Shown here one piece after another: positions 43,758-51,868 of a stretch of 64,000 nucleotides of DNA. Position numbers and translations under genes: made by a program. Numbering within the stretch: position 1 is the stretch's first letter; each line of letters opens with the position of its first letter. The notes beneath the pieces are model-generated. The model had not been told where the DNA came from, did not search any database, and saw only the letters and a program-made list of their open reading frames with translations. Origin of the DNA: Oligella sp050920755 (GTDB lineage Bacteria > Pseudomonadota > Gammaproteobacteria > Burkholderiales > Burkholderiaceae_B); contig NZ_CP158480.1 of NCBI RefSeq assembly GCF_050920755.1, positions 1,054,001-1,118,000 of the forward strand, written 5' to 3'.

Positions 43758-44026
43758 ACAATGCAAATGCGCGACTGATCGGGTCATATCAACAACACAG
43801 TGTTCAAGTACATACACATAGAACAAAAAAACAGTATGTAATTAAAGAAAACGGAAACAGTAGGGACAATACAGGTGGTAATTATGCTGTGGGCATGGAC
43901 ATTAACTCTACTGATCAAGTAATTGATTTTCCGATTCTGGTCGACGATGTTGGAGATATTGGCAATTTTAAAACTGAGACGCGCGGCGAAAACGTCGCGC
44001 TTGCTCCGCGCATAATCGCTTACTAA
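43758..44026 (+). CDS. Silent tail-fibre C-terminal cassette E
   Basis: From the core (43761-43770) the frame reads NANARLIGSYQQHSVQVHTH and ends ALAPRIIAY, nearly the same end as cassette C. No start signal. Overlaps the stop of cassette F. Confidence 0.87.
43761..43770 (+). repeat. Shufflon crossover core s5
   Basis: ATGCAAATGC preceded by GACA, as at s4. It is inverted relative to s4 (12.1 kb away) and to s6 (542 bp away). Confidence 0.8.
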
Positions 44027-44315
44027 AACGCAATAATGCGTGGTGCTAGTGCTGTGTTAGCTGAGCGAGTTTCAGTTGATGTGCGTGCCACACGCGATGC
44101 GTCAAACTCATACGAATCAAACCGCTCTCCTTTGTCTAAAGTACTAAAGAAAAAACTAGGTTCTAAACTTGTTAAGCTGCTTTTAAACACGACATCTTTA
44201 TTAAATTTAAATGCGCCGTTGCTAGGCATGTTCTGATAACCGCCATTGAATTTACCGGTTATGTTTTGAAGTGCATCAGCTTGATATGAACCTAAAGCTC
44301 TAGCATTTGCATGTT
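44023..44315 (-). CDS. Silent tail-fibre C-terminal cassette F
   Basis: From the core (44303-44312) the frame reads HANARALGSYQADALQNITG and ends TALAPRIIAF, the same ending style as tips A and D. No start signal. Its upstream edge abuts the integrase stop codon. Confidence 0.87.
44303..44312 (-). repeat. Shufflon crossover core s6
   Basis: ATGCAAATGC preceded by CTGAAC, as at s2. It is 10 bp from the integrase stop. Confidence 0.8.
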
Positions 44316-44321
44316 CAGGTA

Positions 44322-45518
44322 CTATTCTGTAGGCGATTTTCGAACACTATCAATATAATCGGCCCAGTGGTTCATCATTTTACGACGTTGTTCTAAGTAT
44401 TCTGCGTGATTGTAAATGGCTCTAACCTTGTTTTTATCTTTATGAGCAAGTTGTTTTTCTATCCAGAGCGTATCAAATCCATGTTCGTGAAGTAGAGTGC
44501 TAGCAACGTGTCTCCAGCCATGAGGGCTAAACTTATCTTTATAACCCATGCGGTTCATTGCATAACCAGCAGCGTTCTCTGATAGATAGGTTTTGGACCT
44601 CGGGTTGTAGAATACGTACTCTGAATGGCCAGTGTGTTCTTTTAGTGATAAAAGTAACTTTATGACTTGCGGCGCAAGAGGGACAAGATGTGACAATTCA
44701 TTTTTCATAAAGTTACCTGGCTTAATCCAAAGCTTATTATTAAAGTCTAGATCAGCCCATCTCATGCTTCTCACTTCGGTTGGTCGACTGAATAAATATG
44801 GCAATACTTTCAACAGCATTCTAGTCATTAATTCACAAGCTGAATTGTCAATATCATTCAGTAATTGATGTAGCTGAGCTCTGTCGGTGAAATGAGGGAA
44901 GTTTTCCGCTTTGTGTGTTTCTATCTCGTCTTTAAGTCCGACGGCAGGATTATATTTGCAGCGTCTCATTGTGATGGCATATTGGAATATACGCTCGATG
45001 ACAGGTAGTATTCTATTGGCCGTATCAGTTTTGCCTTGATTTTCTAGCTTTTTAGGAATCTGAAGTACGTCCATTGGTGTAATTTCATCAATAGGCAGAG
45101 AGCCTATTGCAGGAAGGATGTGATTGTTTAACCATCCTCTCATTTTAGTTTTTTGTTTGTCACTCCATCTTTTGTCGTCGTTAGCCCGATTTTTATACCA
45201 TTCTTCAGCTGATGTTGCAAATTGACGTTCATTGTGTACAAATCTTTTTTTGCGTTTAGCCTCTTCTTTCGGATCAATTCTTTCATCTAATAATGCTCTT
45301 GCAACATTTCGTAAATTTCTTGCTTCTTTAAGTGATATTGCAGGGTATACACCTAATGCTAGAACGTCTTTTTTCTTATCAACAGGGCGATAGTATTGAT
45401 AGCGCCAATATTTTTGACCTTTGGAATTTATTTGAAGATATAACCCAGCGTTGTCAAAATGCTTTTTTATACCTTTTTGTGGTGTCTCCAGAGCCTTGAT
45501 TTTTCTATCAGTTAGCAT
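44322..45518 (-). CDS. int: P4-type tyrosine integrase
   Basis: 398 residues. The N-terminal DUF4102/arm-binding domain (LTDRKIKALETPQKGIKKHF, LGVYPAISLKEARN) marks the P4 integrase group. The catalytic residues are R245 (RPTEVR), H333 and R336 (HGWRH), H359 and Y369. It lies about 200 bp from tRNA-Cys, as usual for this group, and so is the enzyme that inserted the prophage. Putative arm sites flank its promoter. Confidence 0.95.
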   Translation of the reverse strand: MLTDRKIKALETPQKGIKKHFDNAGLYLQINSKGQKYWRYQYYRPVDKKKDVLALGVYPAISLKEARNLRNVARALLDERIDPKEEAKRKKRFVHNERQFATSAEEWYKNRANDDKRWSDKQKTKMRGWLNNHILPAIGSLPIDEITPMDVLQIPKKLENQGKTDTANRILPVIERIFQYAITMRRCKYNPAVGLKDEIETHKAENFPHFTDRAQLHQLLNDIDNSACELMTRMLLKVLPYLFSRPTEVRSMRWADLDFNNKLWIKPGNFMKNELSHLVPLAPQVIKLLLSLKEHTGHSEYVFYNPRSKTYLSENAAGYAMNRMGYKDKFSPHGWRHVASTLLHEHGFDTLWIEKQLAHKDKNKVRAIYNHAEYLEQRRKMMNHWADYIDSVRKSPTE

Positions 45519-45520
45519 AA

Positions 45521-45594
45521 AGTTACCCCTTTTATATCGACTTTTTTTATCTGAAAAAAATACAAAATAAAAAAGTTACCCTAAAAATTACCCT
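45521..45594. promoter_or_regulatory. Probable integrase arm-type sites, right end
   Basis: AGTTACCCC (45521-45529), AGTTACCCT (45574-45582) and AATTACCCT (45586-45594) lie between the integrase start and attR, in the same orientation as the copies inside attL. Confidence 0.6.
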
Positions 45595-45719
45595 AAATTA
45601 ATTGAGCAATAGTGGTTAATTGTGATAACTAATGATAGCTTATGAAAGGTCTAGCGGGGCTTATTTTGAAGAATCTTGAGGCTTTGTGATTGTTTGTGAA
45701 AAGTAGTGAAGTGATTGGG

Positions 45720-45742
45720 TGGAGGCGCGAAGCGGAATCGAA
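45720..45742. repeat. attR: 3' end of tRNA-Cys
   Basis: Identical over 23 bp to attL (12395-12417). It contains CCA, the discriminator U73 and the acceptor/T-arm strand, so integration leaves the tRNA intact. Confidence 0.93.
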
Positions 45743-45793
45743 CCGCTCTAGATGGATTTGCAATCCACTGCATAACCACTTTGCTATCGCGCC
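45720..45793 (-). tRNA. tRNA-Cys (GCA)
   Basis: 74 nt with encoded CCA. The acceptor stem GGCGCGA pairs with TCGCGCC, the anticodon GCA lies in TGGATTGCAAATCCA, and the discriminator is U, as expected for Cys. The 3' end faces the prophage. Confidence 0.95.
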
Positions 45794-45958
45794 AGCCTAA
45801 GCTATTAATGATAGCACAGCTGGGAAATAATGCAAGCTTAAAAGTGGTATTTTTTGGATAAATTGTTGATCATGGAGATGATAATCACTCTTGCAAGATA
45901 AAAAATTTGTAGTAAAATACTTGACTAATCAGTTAATTTTACTATCGGGAGAGTAGCG

Positions 45959-46219
45959 GTGAAATTTATCAGTACAGTAACTAAGTTAGCCTTAGTCGGC
46001 ACCTTGGCGAGTTTGGCGGCCTGTGGTGGCACAAAGGTACCCACCTATGGTGGTAGTGTAGCGCCTAAGGCAGATGACCGTTGTATTTCTTCACCCTGCA
46101 GCTGTCGCAATGCTCCGCCTCGCTATGAACGGGGTGAGCGTGCTTATGCCGAGCAGGCGGCAGCGGATTTAAACCGTCAACAGGCAGCGCGATTAAGAGC
46201 AGCCGGTTGGTTCCGCTAA
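45959..46219 (+). CDS. Small lipoprotein of unknown function
   Basis: 86 residues with a GTG start (GGGAG upstream). The signal peptide ends in the lipobox LASLAAC. The mature part has a glycine-rich start, a short CISSPCSC cysteine cluster and a C-terminal Ala/Arg-rich helix (YAEQAAADLNRQQAARLRAA). Just outside attR, so host. A possible promoter is TTGCAA at about 45892 with TAAAAT near 45913. Confidence 0.75.
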   Translation: MKFISTVTKLALVGTLASLAACGGTKVPTYGGSVAPKADDRCISSPCSCRNAPPRYERGERAYAEQAAADLNRQQAARLRAAGWFR

Positions 46220-46266
46220 TCACCACACATAACTCTTCCACCCTAGCGCTCCGGCCTTCACAACCT

Positions 46267-47494
46267 GAGACCTTTGCAATAACCCCTCAAGTTTCCTAAA
46301 ATATGGCTTATTTCCTTGCTTTCTTACTTCAGTCCCATGAGTAGTTTCTTTCAAAAAACCGCCAAAGCCCGTATTGCCAAACACCTCGACCGTTTTCCGT
46401 TACTTAAGTTGGATCAAGTGATTGATTGGCGACCGATTGAACGCTACCTCAATTCACAAAAGCAGCGTCGATTGACGACTCAACAAGGTCGTCCGAGTTA
46501 TCCCGTGCTCGCCATGTTTAAGGCAGTCCTATTGGGTCAATGGCATAGCCTCTCCGATCCGGAGCTTGAGCATAGTTTGGTGACTCGCATTGATTTTACG
46601 ATTTTTTGCGGTTTTGATGATATGGACGTTCCCGATCACAGTACCCTATGCCGTTACCGCAATTGGTTGGCTGAGGAGGGTTTATTGGATAAGCTGTTAG
46701 TGCTTATCAATCAGCAGTTAAGCGAGAAGGGTCTAAAAGTAGCCAAGGCGCAAACGGCAGTGGTTGATGCGACGATTATTCAAACGGCAGGTCGTAAGAA
46801 AATGAAGGCAATTGAGCAGCTTGAGGACGGTGAGTATCATGAGTCTGCACCAAGCACTGATAAGGATGCACGTTGGACAAAAAAGGGGGCTGACTTCCAT
46901 ATAGGCTTTAAGCTACATGCTCGTTCGGATGGTGAGGGCTATATTGAAAAGCTTAATACCACGCCCGCTAATGTGCATGAGGTTAATCAACTTGAACCGC
47001 TCGTCAATGATTTGGAACAGGGCACGAGAGTAGAAGCGGATAAGGGCTATAGCAGCGCAAAGAACCGAAAGCGATTACAAGCGCTCGGCTTAGAAGATGG
47101 CATTATGCAAAAGGCGCATCGCGGTTCAGTGTTGACACGTGAGCAGATAGAACGCAACAAGCGTTTATCTAAGACTCGCTATGTGATTGAGCAAAGTTTC
47201 GGCACGCTGCACCGTAAATTCAAACATAAGCGGGCAAACTGTTTTGGTCTCGTCAAGGTGCATGCGCAGTCGCTTTTGAAAGCGATTTACATCAATTGTT
47301 TAAAAGCTGCCAATAAGCTTAGGATAGTTGCGCCTAATTTTGCCTAAAAGGCAGAATTAGGCAGATAAATGCCAAAAAAACAGGCATTTATCGATAAAAG
47401 CGGGGTGAAATTTGTCGAAAATTTCCTAAAAAAATCAAAAAATTTCCAAGTAGAACAGAAATCCGGTATTTAACTGCTTTTATGCAAAAGTCTC
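46267..47494 (+). mobile_element. IS5-family insertion sequence
   Basis: One transposase gene within imperfect terminal inverted repeats: left GAGACCTTTGCAATAA, right (reverse complement) GAGACTTTTGCATAAA. These ends resemble those of the IS1106-type IS5 group. No clear target duplication is seen next to the ends (left flank AACCT, right flank AATCT), so a deletion or rearrangement may have followed insertion. Confidence 0.88.
46316..47347 (+). CDS. IS5-family DDE transposase
   Basis: 343 residues; a better start may be the later Met in MSSFFQKTAKA. The N-terminal DUF772-type domain (LAMFKAVLLGQWHSLSDPELE, TIFCGFDDMDVPDHSTLCRYR) precedes the DDE catalytic domain: VVDATII (first Asp), VEADKGYSS (second Asp) and the C-terminal YVIEQSFGTLHRKF (Glu). 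It appears intact. Confidence 0.92.
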   Translation: MLSYFSPMSSFFQKTAKARIAKHLDRFPLLKLDQVIDWRPIERYLNSQKQRRLTTQQGRPSYPVLAMFKAVLLGQWHSLSDPELEHSLVTRIDFTIFCGFDDMDVPDHSTLCRYRNWLAEEGLLDKLLVLINQQLSEKGLKVAKAQTAVVDATIIQTAGRKKMKAIEQLEDGEYHESAPSTDKDARWTKKGADFHIGFKLHARSDGEGYIEKLNTTPANVHEVNQLEPLVNDLEQGTRVEADKGYSSAKNRKRLQALGLEDGIMQKAHRGSVLTREQIERNKRLSKTRYVIEQSFGTLHRKFKHKRANCFGLVKVHAQSLLKAIYINCLKAANKLRIVAPNFA

Positions 47495-47790
47495 AATCTG
47501 TATTAACCACATCAATCAACCATTTGTTACTCATCGGGCCGGACCAGAAGGTCGGGTTTTTCTCTAAGAGAATCACATCGGCTTCCGGCAGCTTTTCTTT
47601 AAGGTGACGAGCTGCCGTCATACCGCCCCAGCCACCACCGCAAATAACAATACGTGGCCCCTTGCCGCTGCGTGCCAAGAGGGTAGAATTGCTGTGGATT
47701 GCTAAAGGTGCCGCAATGGCTTTGTTAGGTAAAACAAGTGAGCCCAAAGCAAGGGCGGGAGGAGTACGTAAAAAAACTTCTTCTTTTCAT
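47493..47790 (-). pseudogene. Truncated FAD-dependent sulfide dehydrogenase-like flavoprotein (FccB type)
   Basis: Only the N-terminal part remains: a Tat-like signal (KRRSFF), then SLVLPNKAIAAPL, the FAD-binding RIVICGGGWGGMTAARHL and FWSGPMSNKWLIDVVNTD. It ends at the IS terminal repeat, whose T-GAGAC supplies a TGA. In addition the signal and body are in different frames at a T7 run, so it is doubly inactive. The C-terminal part is not seen on the other side of the IS. Confidence 0.85.
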
Positions 47791-47991
47791 AATAAGAACC
47801 TCGAGTCATCACATGACATACGGGAAATAGAAGGAGCTCGGCTTTCAAGGCCGAACCGGATTAATTATAAAGAATTCTCTTTGTGAGTCAAGAATGTCTT
47901 TATAAGGAATCATTATAACGTTTTTCCTTGCAGTTATAAGTACCCTACCTATAATTAATTTTGAGTTTGTACAATTTTGTAGGAGTGATCA

Positions 47992-48960
47992 ATGCAAAAA
48001 GTGAATTTAGGTCGTTCGGATATTAGCGTACCGCCTTTAGTTTTCGGGGCCAATGTCTTTGGTTGGGGAGTTGATGAGCCGCAGGCTTTTAAGCTGTTAG
48101 ATCGTTTATCGGAAAATGGCTTTGATACCATTGATACGGCTGATGTTTATAGCCATTGGGCAGAAGGCGGTGTGGGTGGTGAGTCGGAAACGATCATCGG
48201 TAACTGGATGCGAGCCCGTAAGAATCGCGATAAAGTCATAGTACATACTAAGGGTGGTGCACCCGGTGCACCCGGTGCGCCCGGTGAGTTGGCTAATGCC
48301 GATTTAAGTGCGGCTTATTTAACCAAGGCGGTAGAAGGTTCGTTGCGTCGTTTGGGTACGGATTATATCGATCTTTATTATGTGCATTTTGATGACAATA
48401 AGACACCGCCCGAGGAGACATTAGGCGCTTTACAAGCCTTGATTGAGCAGGGCAAGATTCGCGCCATCGCAGCCTCAAACTTTAGTGCCCAGCGTTTGGA
48501 AAGCTCATTCGCGGTTGCCAAAGCGTTGGGCCTGCCTAAGTATAGTGCCTTACAAACTCACTATAATCTCTGCGATCGTCAGGATTATGAAGAGTCCTTA
48601 GAGGATGTATGTATGCAAGAGGGTTTGGGTGTGTTGAGCTACTATTCCTTGGCGAGCGGCTTTTTGACGGGTAAGTACCGTTCAGAAGAGGATTTGCAAA
48701 AAAGCGCGACACGAGCTTCTACGGTGGCTAAATACCTTAACCCGCGTGGTCTGGTGATTTTAGACGCATTGGATCAGGTGACAAAAAGCTATGCTGCAAC
48801 ACCGGCGCAAATTGCCTTAGCGTGGATCATGGCAAGACCCGGCTTCAGTGCGGCGATTGCCAGTGCAACAACGCTTGCGCAGCTGGATGATTTGATGGCT
48901 GCGGTTGATATTAAGCTGGATGCAGAAGCAATGGGGTTATTAAATCAGGCATCGGCATAA
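47992..48960 (+). CDS. Aldo/keto reductase
   Basis: 322 residues, a TIM-barrel NADPH-dependent oxidoreductase. The family motifs are FDTIDTADVYSHWAEGG (catalytic Asp/Tyr), VIVHTKGG (Lys), DLYYVHFDDNKTP (His) and IRAIAASNFSAQRLE. A short triple GAP repeat (residues about 89-97) is encoded by a 9-bp tandem. Substrate unknown. Good ribosome-binding site (AGGAGTG). Stand-alone gene. Confidence 0.92.
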   Translation: MQKVNLGRSDISVPPLVFGANVFGWGVDEPQAFKLLDRLSENGFDTIDTADVYSHWAEGGVGGESETIIGNWMRARKNRDKVIVHTKGGAPGAPGAPGELANADLSAAYLTKAVEGSLRRLGTDYIDLYYVHFDDNKTPPEETLGALQALIEQGKIRAIAASNFSAQRLESSFAVAKALGLPKYSALQTHYNLCDRQDYEESLEDVCMQEGLGVLSYYSLASGFLTGKYRSEEDLQKSATRASTVAKYLNPRGLVILDALDQVTKSYAATPAQIALAWIMARPGFSAAIASATTLAQLDDLMAAVDIKLDAEAMGLLNQASA

Positions 48961-49091
48961 GTTAAGTAACTGCGCCAAGTAGCAAGCGCTTTTGTCGCTC
49001 ATCTGTGATAAGCAAAAGGTTTTGCTAATCAAAATTCGCGGAATATGATTAGCAAATTTACCGCTTACTTCAACCTTGAATTTTAGACAAT

Positions 49092-49125
49092 AAAAAAAGC
49101 TCAAACCGAAAGATTTGAGCTTTTT
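49092..49125. terminator. Terminator of tRNA-Gly (bidirectional)
   Basis: AAAAAGCTCAAA pairs with TTTGAGCTTTTT around an 8-nt loop, just downstream of the minus-strand tRNA. Confidence 0.85.
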
Positions 49126-49131
49126 GAAATC

Positions 49132-49207
49132 TGGAGCGGGAAACGAGTCTCGAACTCGCGACCTCAACCTTGGCAAGGTTGCGCTCTACCAACTGAGCTA
49201 TTCCCGC
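49132..49207 (-). tRNA. tRNA-Gly (GCC)
   Basis: 76 nt with encoded CCA. The acceptor stem GCGGGAA/TTCCCGC and the anticodon GCC in CCTTGGCAAGG are clear, and the discriminator is U. Confidence 0.95.
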
Positions 49208-49439
49208 ATTTCTGTTTTACTAATCAGTGATTAGTAAAGATTAAAATTATATATAGTGTTTTTAAGCTTGTCAACAACTTTTTTAATTTGTTGTAAAAAA
49301 ATTTACTTAAAAACGCTTGATGTGATTTTTTTACTACTAAGCTTTGGCTTTGAATTAGCGCTGCGCTTTTCAAAAAAGCTAAGTCATCAATCAAGCTAAG
49401 ATATAATCATAGCATTAAGGAATTAGTCTTGTCAAAAAA

Positions 49440-50492
49440 ATGTTATCTACAGATATTGCCTCATCAATCACTTGTCATCAGGATTTAAGTCGTTTTAATA
49501 CCTTCGGATTGGTCTCGGAAGCCAAGCAATACTTTGATTTAAAAGAAAAAAATCAATTAATTCCGCTGGCTGAGTATCTCCGAAATCATGCGCTGTTAGA
49601 GCAGATTTTCATTTTAGGTGGGGGTAGTAATGTGGTCTTGGCACCACAATTAAGTCGTTTTGTTGTACATAACCAACTAAAAGGGATCGAGTTACTGGCA
49701 GAGGAAGCGGATTATTTTTTGATTAAGGCTGCCGCCGGTGAGATTTGGCATGATTTTGTGCGGCATTGCTTAGCCCGCGGCTGGCACGGTTTGGAGAACT
49801 TAGCCTTGATACCCGGTACGGTGGGCGCAGCGCCGGTGCAAAATATCGGTGCTTATGGCAAGGAGCTAAAGGATTTTTGTTATGAGGTCGAGGTGTTTGA
49901 CTTTAAAACACAGCAGTTTTCTACCTTAAGTCATGATTTGTGTAATTTTAGCTACAGAGACAGTTATTTTAAGCAGGGTGGCAGGGGTTTATTAATCGTC
50001 TCAGTGACCTTTAAATTACCTCGTCCTTGGCAGGCACAATTAAATTACCCCGATTTAAAGCCGGTATTGGAGACGGTGGAAAATGGCGCGATTGAGCAGG
50101 TGACGGCAGCGCAGGTGTTTAATCAGGTTTGTGCGGTACGCCGCTTTAAACTACCCGATCCGGCTGAAACCTGTAATGCCGGTAGTTTTTTTAAGAATCC
50201 TATGGTTGATGCCGCATTACATCATGAATTAAAAGCTCAATACCCAAGGATGCCCGCGTATGAACAGGCGGATGGCGGTTATAAATTAGCGGCTGCTTGG
50301 TTAATTGATCAATGCGGATGGAAGGGGAGAGACTTTGGTCGCGCCGGAGTGCATCATCGACAGGCCTTGGTGCTGATTAATCGAGGCGGGGCGGTCGCAG
50401 AGGATATCAAGCAGTTGGCTGAGGCTATTCAACAGGACGTGTATCATAAATTCAACGTTCGTTTAGAGCCTGAGCCGATTTTTGTAGCGTAA
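49440..50492 (+). CDS. murB: UDP-N-acetylenolpyruvoylglucosamine reductase
   Basis: 350 residues, type I MurB (FAD, NADPH), second committed step of peptidoglycan synthesis. Motifs are RFNTFGLVSEAK, ILGGGSNVVLA, GTVGAAPVQNIGAYG, FSYRDSYFK, CNAGSFFKNP and DQCGWKGRDFGRAGVH. The ATG at 49440 has AAGGA rather far upstream (about 18 bp), so the exact start is less sure. Confidence 0.94.
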   Translation: MLSTDIASSITCHQDLSRFNTFGLVSEAKQYFDLKEKNQLIPLAEYLRNHALLEQIFILGGGSNVVLAPQLSRFVVHNQLKGIELLAEEADYFLIKAAAGEIWHDFVRHCLARGWHGLENLALIPGTVGAAPVQNIGAYGKELKDFCYEVEVFDFKTQQFSTLSHDLCNFSYRDSYFKQGGRGLLIVSVTFKLPRPWQAQLNYPDLKPVLETVENGAIEQVTAAQVFNQVCAVRRFKLPDPAETCNAGSFFKNPMVDAALHHELKAQYPRMPAYEQADGGYKLAAAWLIDQCGWKGRDFGRAGVHHRQALVLINRGGAVAEDIKQLAEAIQQDVYHKFNVRLEPEPIFVA

Positions 50493-50515
50493 GTCTAAGG
50501 GGGCTTTAGAGGGCG

Positions 50516-51304
50516 TTAAGCGATCACATCGCGCATGCTGAAAAAGCCCTTGTCCTTATTCTTTAAAAAGAGTGCCGCCTGCATACTGCCGGAAGCGTAA
50601 ATCGTACGATTGGTGGCTTTGTGAGTTAATTCAATACGCTCGCCCGGGCCATTAAAGCTCACCGTATGATCGCCGATAATATCGCCGCCGCGCATCACGG
50701 AAAAGCCGATACGACCGAATTCGCGTACACCGGTGTGACCGTGCCTGGCCCAATCGGCGATATCGCCCAGTTGATGACATTTAGCTGCGGCAACCACCTC
50801 GGCCATTTTTAAAGCGGTGCCGGAAGGGGCGTCAACCTTGTTGCGATGATGTGCTTCAAAAACCTCTACATCATACTGATCATCAAACATTTGCGCAGCC
50901 TTTTCTAATAGCACATAGAGGGCATTGACACCGATGCTCATATTAGGAGAAAGTAGGATCGCAATATCCTCGGCTGCCGCTTCAATCGTCGCTAATTGCT
51001 CCGTGCTGAAGCCGGTGGTGCCGATCACCATCTTTACACCGTGCGCTAGACATGCCTTAAGATGATTCAGCGTACCCTCGGGGCGGGTGAAGTCAATCAG
51101 GCAATCGGCATCAGCCAGCACTGATAAATCATTACTGATTAAAATGCCGGACTTTTGCCCTAAAAACTCGGCGGCGTCCTTGGACTCCTCGGGCGCATCA
51201 GGCAAACAAAGTGCAGCCGCAAGGCTTAACTCGGGATGATTAAGAACCGCTTCAACGAGCATACGCCCCATACGACCGTTAGCGCCGGCAACTGCAATAC
51301 GCAT
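50516..51304 (-). CDS. dapB: 4-hydroxy-tetrahydrodipicolinate reductase
   Basis: 262 residues, lysine/diaminopimelate synthesis. It has the N-terminal NAD(P) fold IAVAGANGRMGRML, DFTRPEGTLNH, GTTGFS and the catalytic EAHHRNKVDAPSGTALKM. It follows bamE in the same direction by 30 bp, an order found in related betaproteobacteria. Confidence 0.95.
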   Translation of the reverse strand: MRIAVAGANGRMGRMLVEAVLNHPELSLAAALCLPDAPEESKDAAEFLGQKSGILISNDLSVLADADCLIDFTRPEGTLNHLKACLAHGVKMVIGTTGFSTEQLATIEAAAEDIAILLSPNMSIGVNALYVLLEKAAQMFDDQYDVEVFEAHHRNKVDAPSGTALKMAEVVAAAKCHQLGDIADWARHGHTGVREFGRIGFSVMRGGDIIGDHTVSFNGPGERIELTHKATNRTIYASGSMQAALFLKNKDKGFFSMRDVIA

Positions 51305-51334
51305 AAAAAATCCTAAAACAAAAAAGATTAAAAA

Positions 51335-51868
51335 CTACTCTGCCAATGGCGTTGTTTGAAAGCCATTTTCTGCAGACGGTACGGCAGCGGCAGCCTCTGT
51401 GCCAATGCCGTCGCTACTTTCAGGCGTCGCGGAAAGGCTTGAACGCTGTGTTTCAAAGTCGGCCGGCTGACCCTCAGGTAGCGGATCATGCGCCCAACGC
51501 TCTAATAAGCCATTTTCATCGAACCATAAAGAGAGGTTACGATGAACCGGCTTACCATAGCCGGGCTTATAGTGATAAGGGTAGTCCCAACGATTCGGAT
51601 GGAAGATATCAACCAGAGTAGGCGTGCCCAGAGCATACAGCACTTGGTCTTTGGTAAAGCCTTGGCGTAGATAGGAAACCTGCTCCGCCGTCACCCAGTT
51701 ACCCTGCTGAGTCGGTGCACGATAAGGGAACCCCCACTTGCCCGATGAGCAGCCGACTAATGTAACGAGGGCTGCAACTGCCATAAGCTTAGCAATGCCG
51801 GAACCACCTGATTTAATCACTGCGCCCGGTGTTAAGACCTTGTTGTTGGCAACTTTATTCATAAGCAT
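51335..51868 (-). CDS. bamE: Outer membrane assembly lipoprotein BamE (SmpA/OmlA)
   Basis: 177 residues with the lipobox LVTLVGC. The BamE fold pattern is clear (GNWVTAEQVSYLRQGFTKDQ, LGTPTLVDIFHPNRWDYPYH). It is a non-essential member of the outer-membrane protein assembly complex. The C-terminal extension is low-complexity. Divergent from fur, the usual pairing. Confidence 0.93.
   Translation of the reverse strand: MLMNKVANNKVLTPGAVIKSGGSGIAKLMAVAALVTLVGCSSGKWGFPYRAPTQQGNWVTAEQVSYLRQGFTKDQVLYALGTPTLVDIFHPNRWDYPYHYKPGYGKPVHRNLSLWFDENGLLERWAHDPLPEGQPADFETQRSSLSATPESSDGIGTEAAAAVPSAENGFQTTPLAE

Larger units (their letters stand above)
43146..43759. other. Gene-free AT-rich region with dense GTGTAAT motifs
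   Basis: A 614-bp gap without a gene. It holds the P-Q terminator, the cos candidate, a perfect 27-bp inverted repeat (43325-43351 and 43591-43617) and many GTGTAAT/ATTACAC motifs between. ATAAGTCATTGAT occurs twice (about 43444 and 43550). It may be a replication or regulatory region. Confidence 0.7.
12395..45742. mobile_element. Complete P2-like prophage integrated in tRNA-Cys
   Basis: About 33.3 kb bounded by a 23-bp direct repeat whose right copy is the 3' end of tRNA-Cys. The content is a full set of P2-type virion genes (portal, terminase, scaffold, capsid, head completion, tail completion, baseplate, fibre, sheath, tube, chaperone, tape measure, U, D). It also has a repressor, an early operon, two lysis modules, two tyrosine recombinases and a Dam-type methylase. 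Its size is close to that of P2 (33.6 kb). The early and integration modules are P4-like rather than P2-like. Confidence 0.95.

Noticed and set aside
48256..48282. Triple 9-bp repeat (Gly-Ala-Pro) in the aldo/keto reductase as phase variation
   Set aside because: Units are 9 bp, so copy change keeps the frame; a small loop-length variation is the likely effect.
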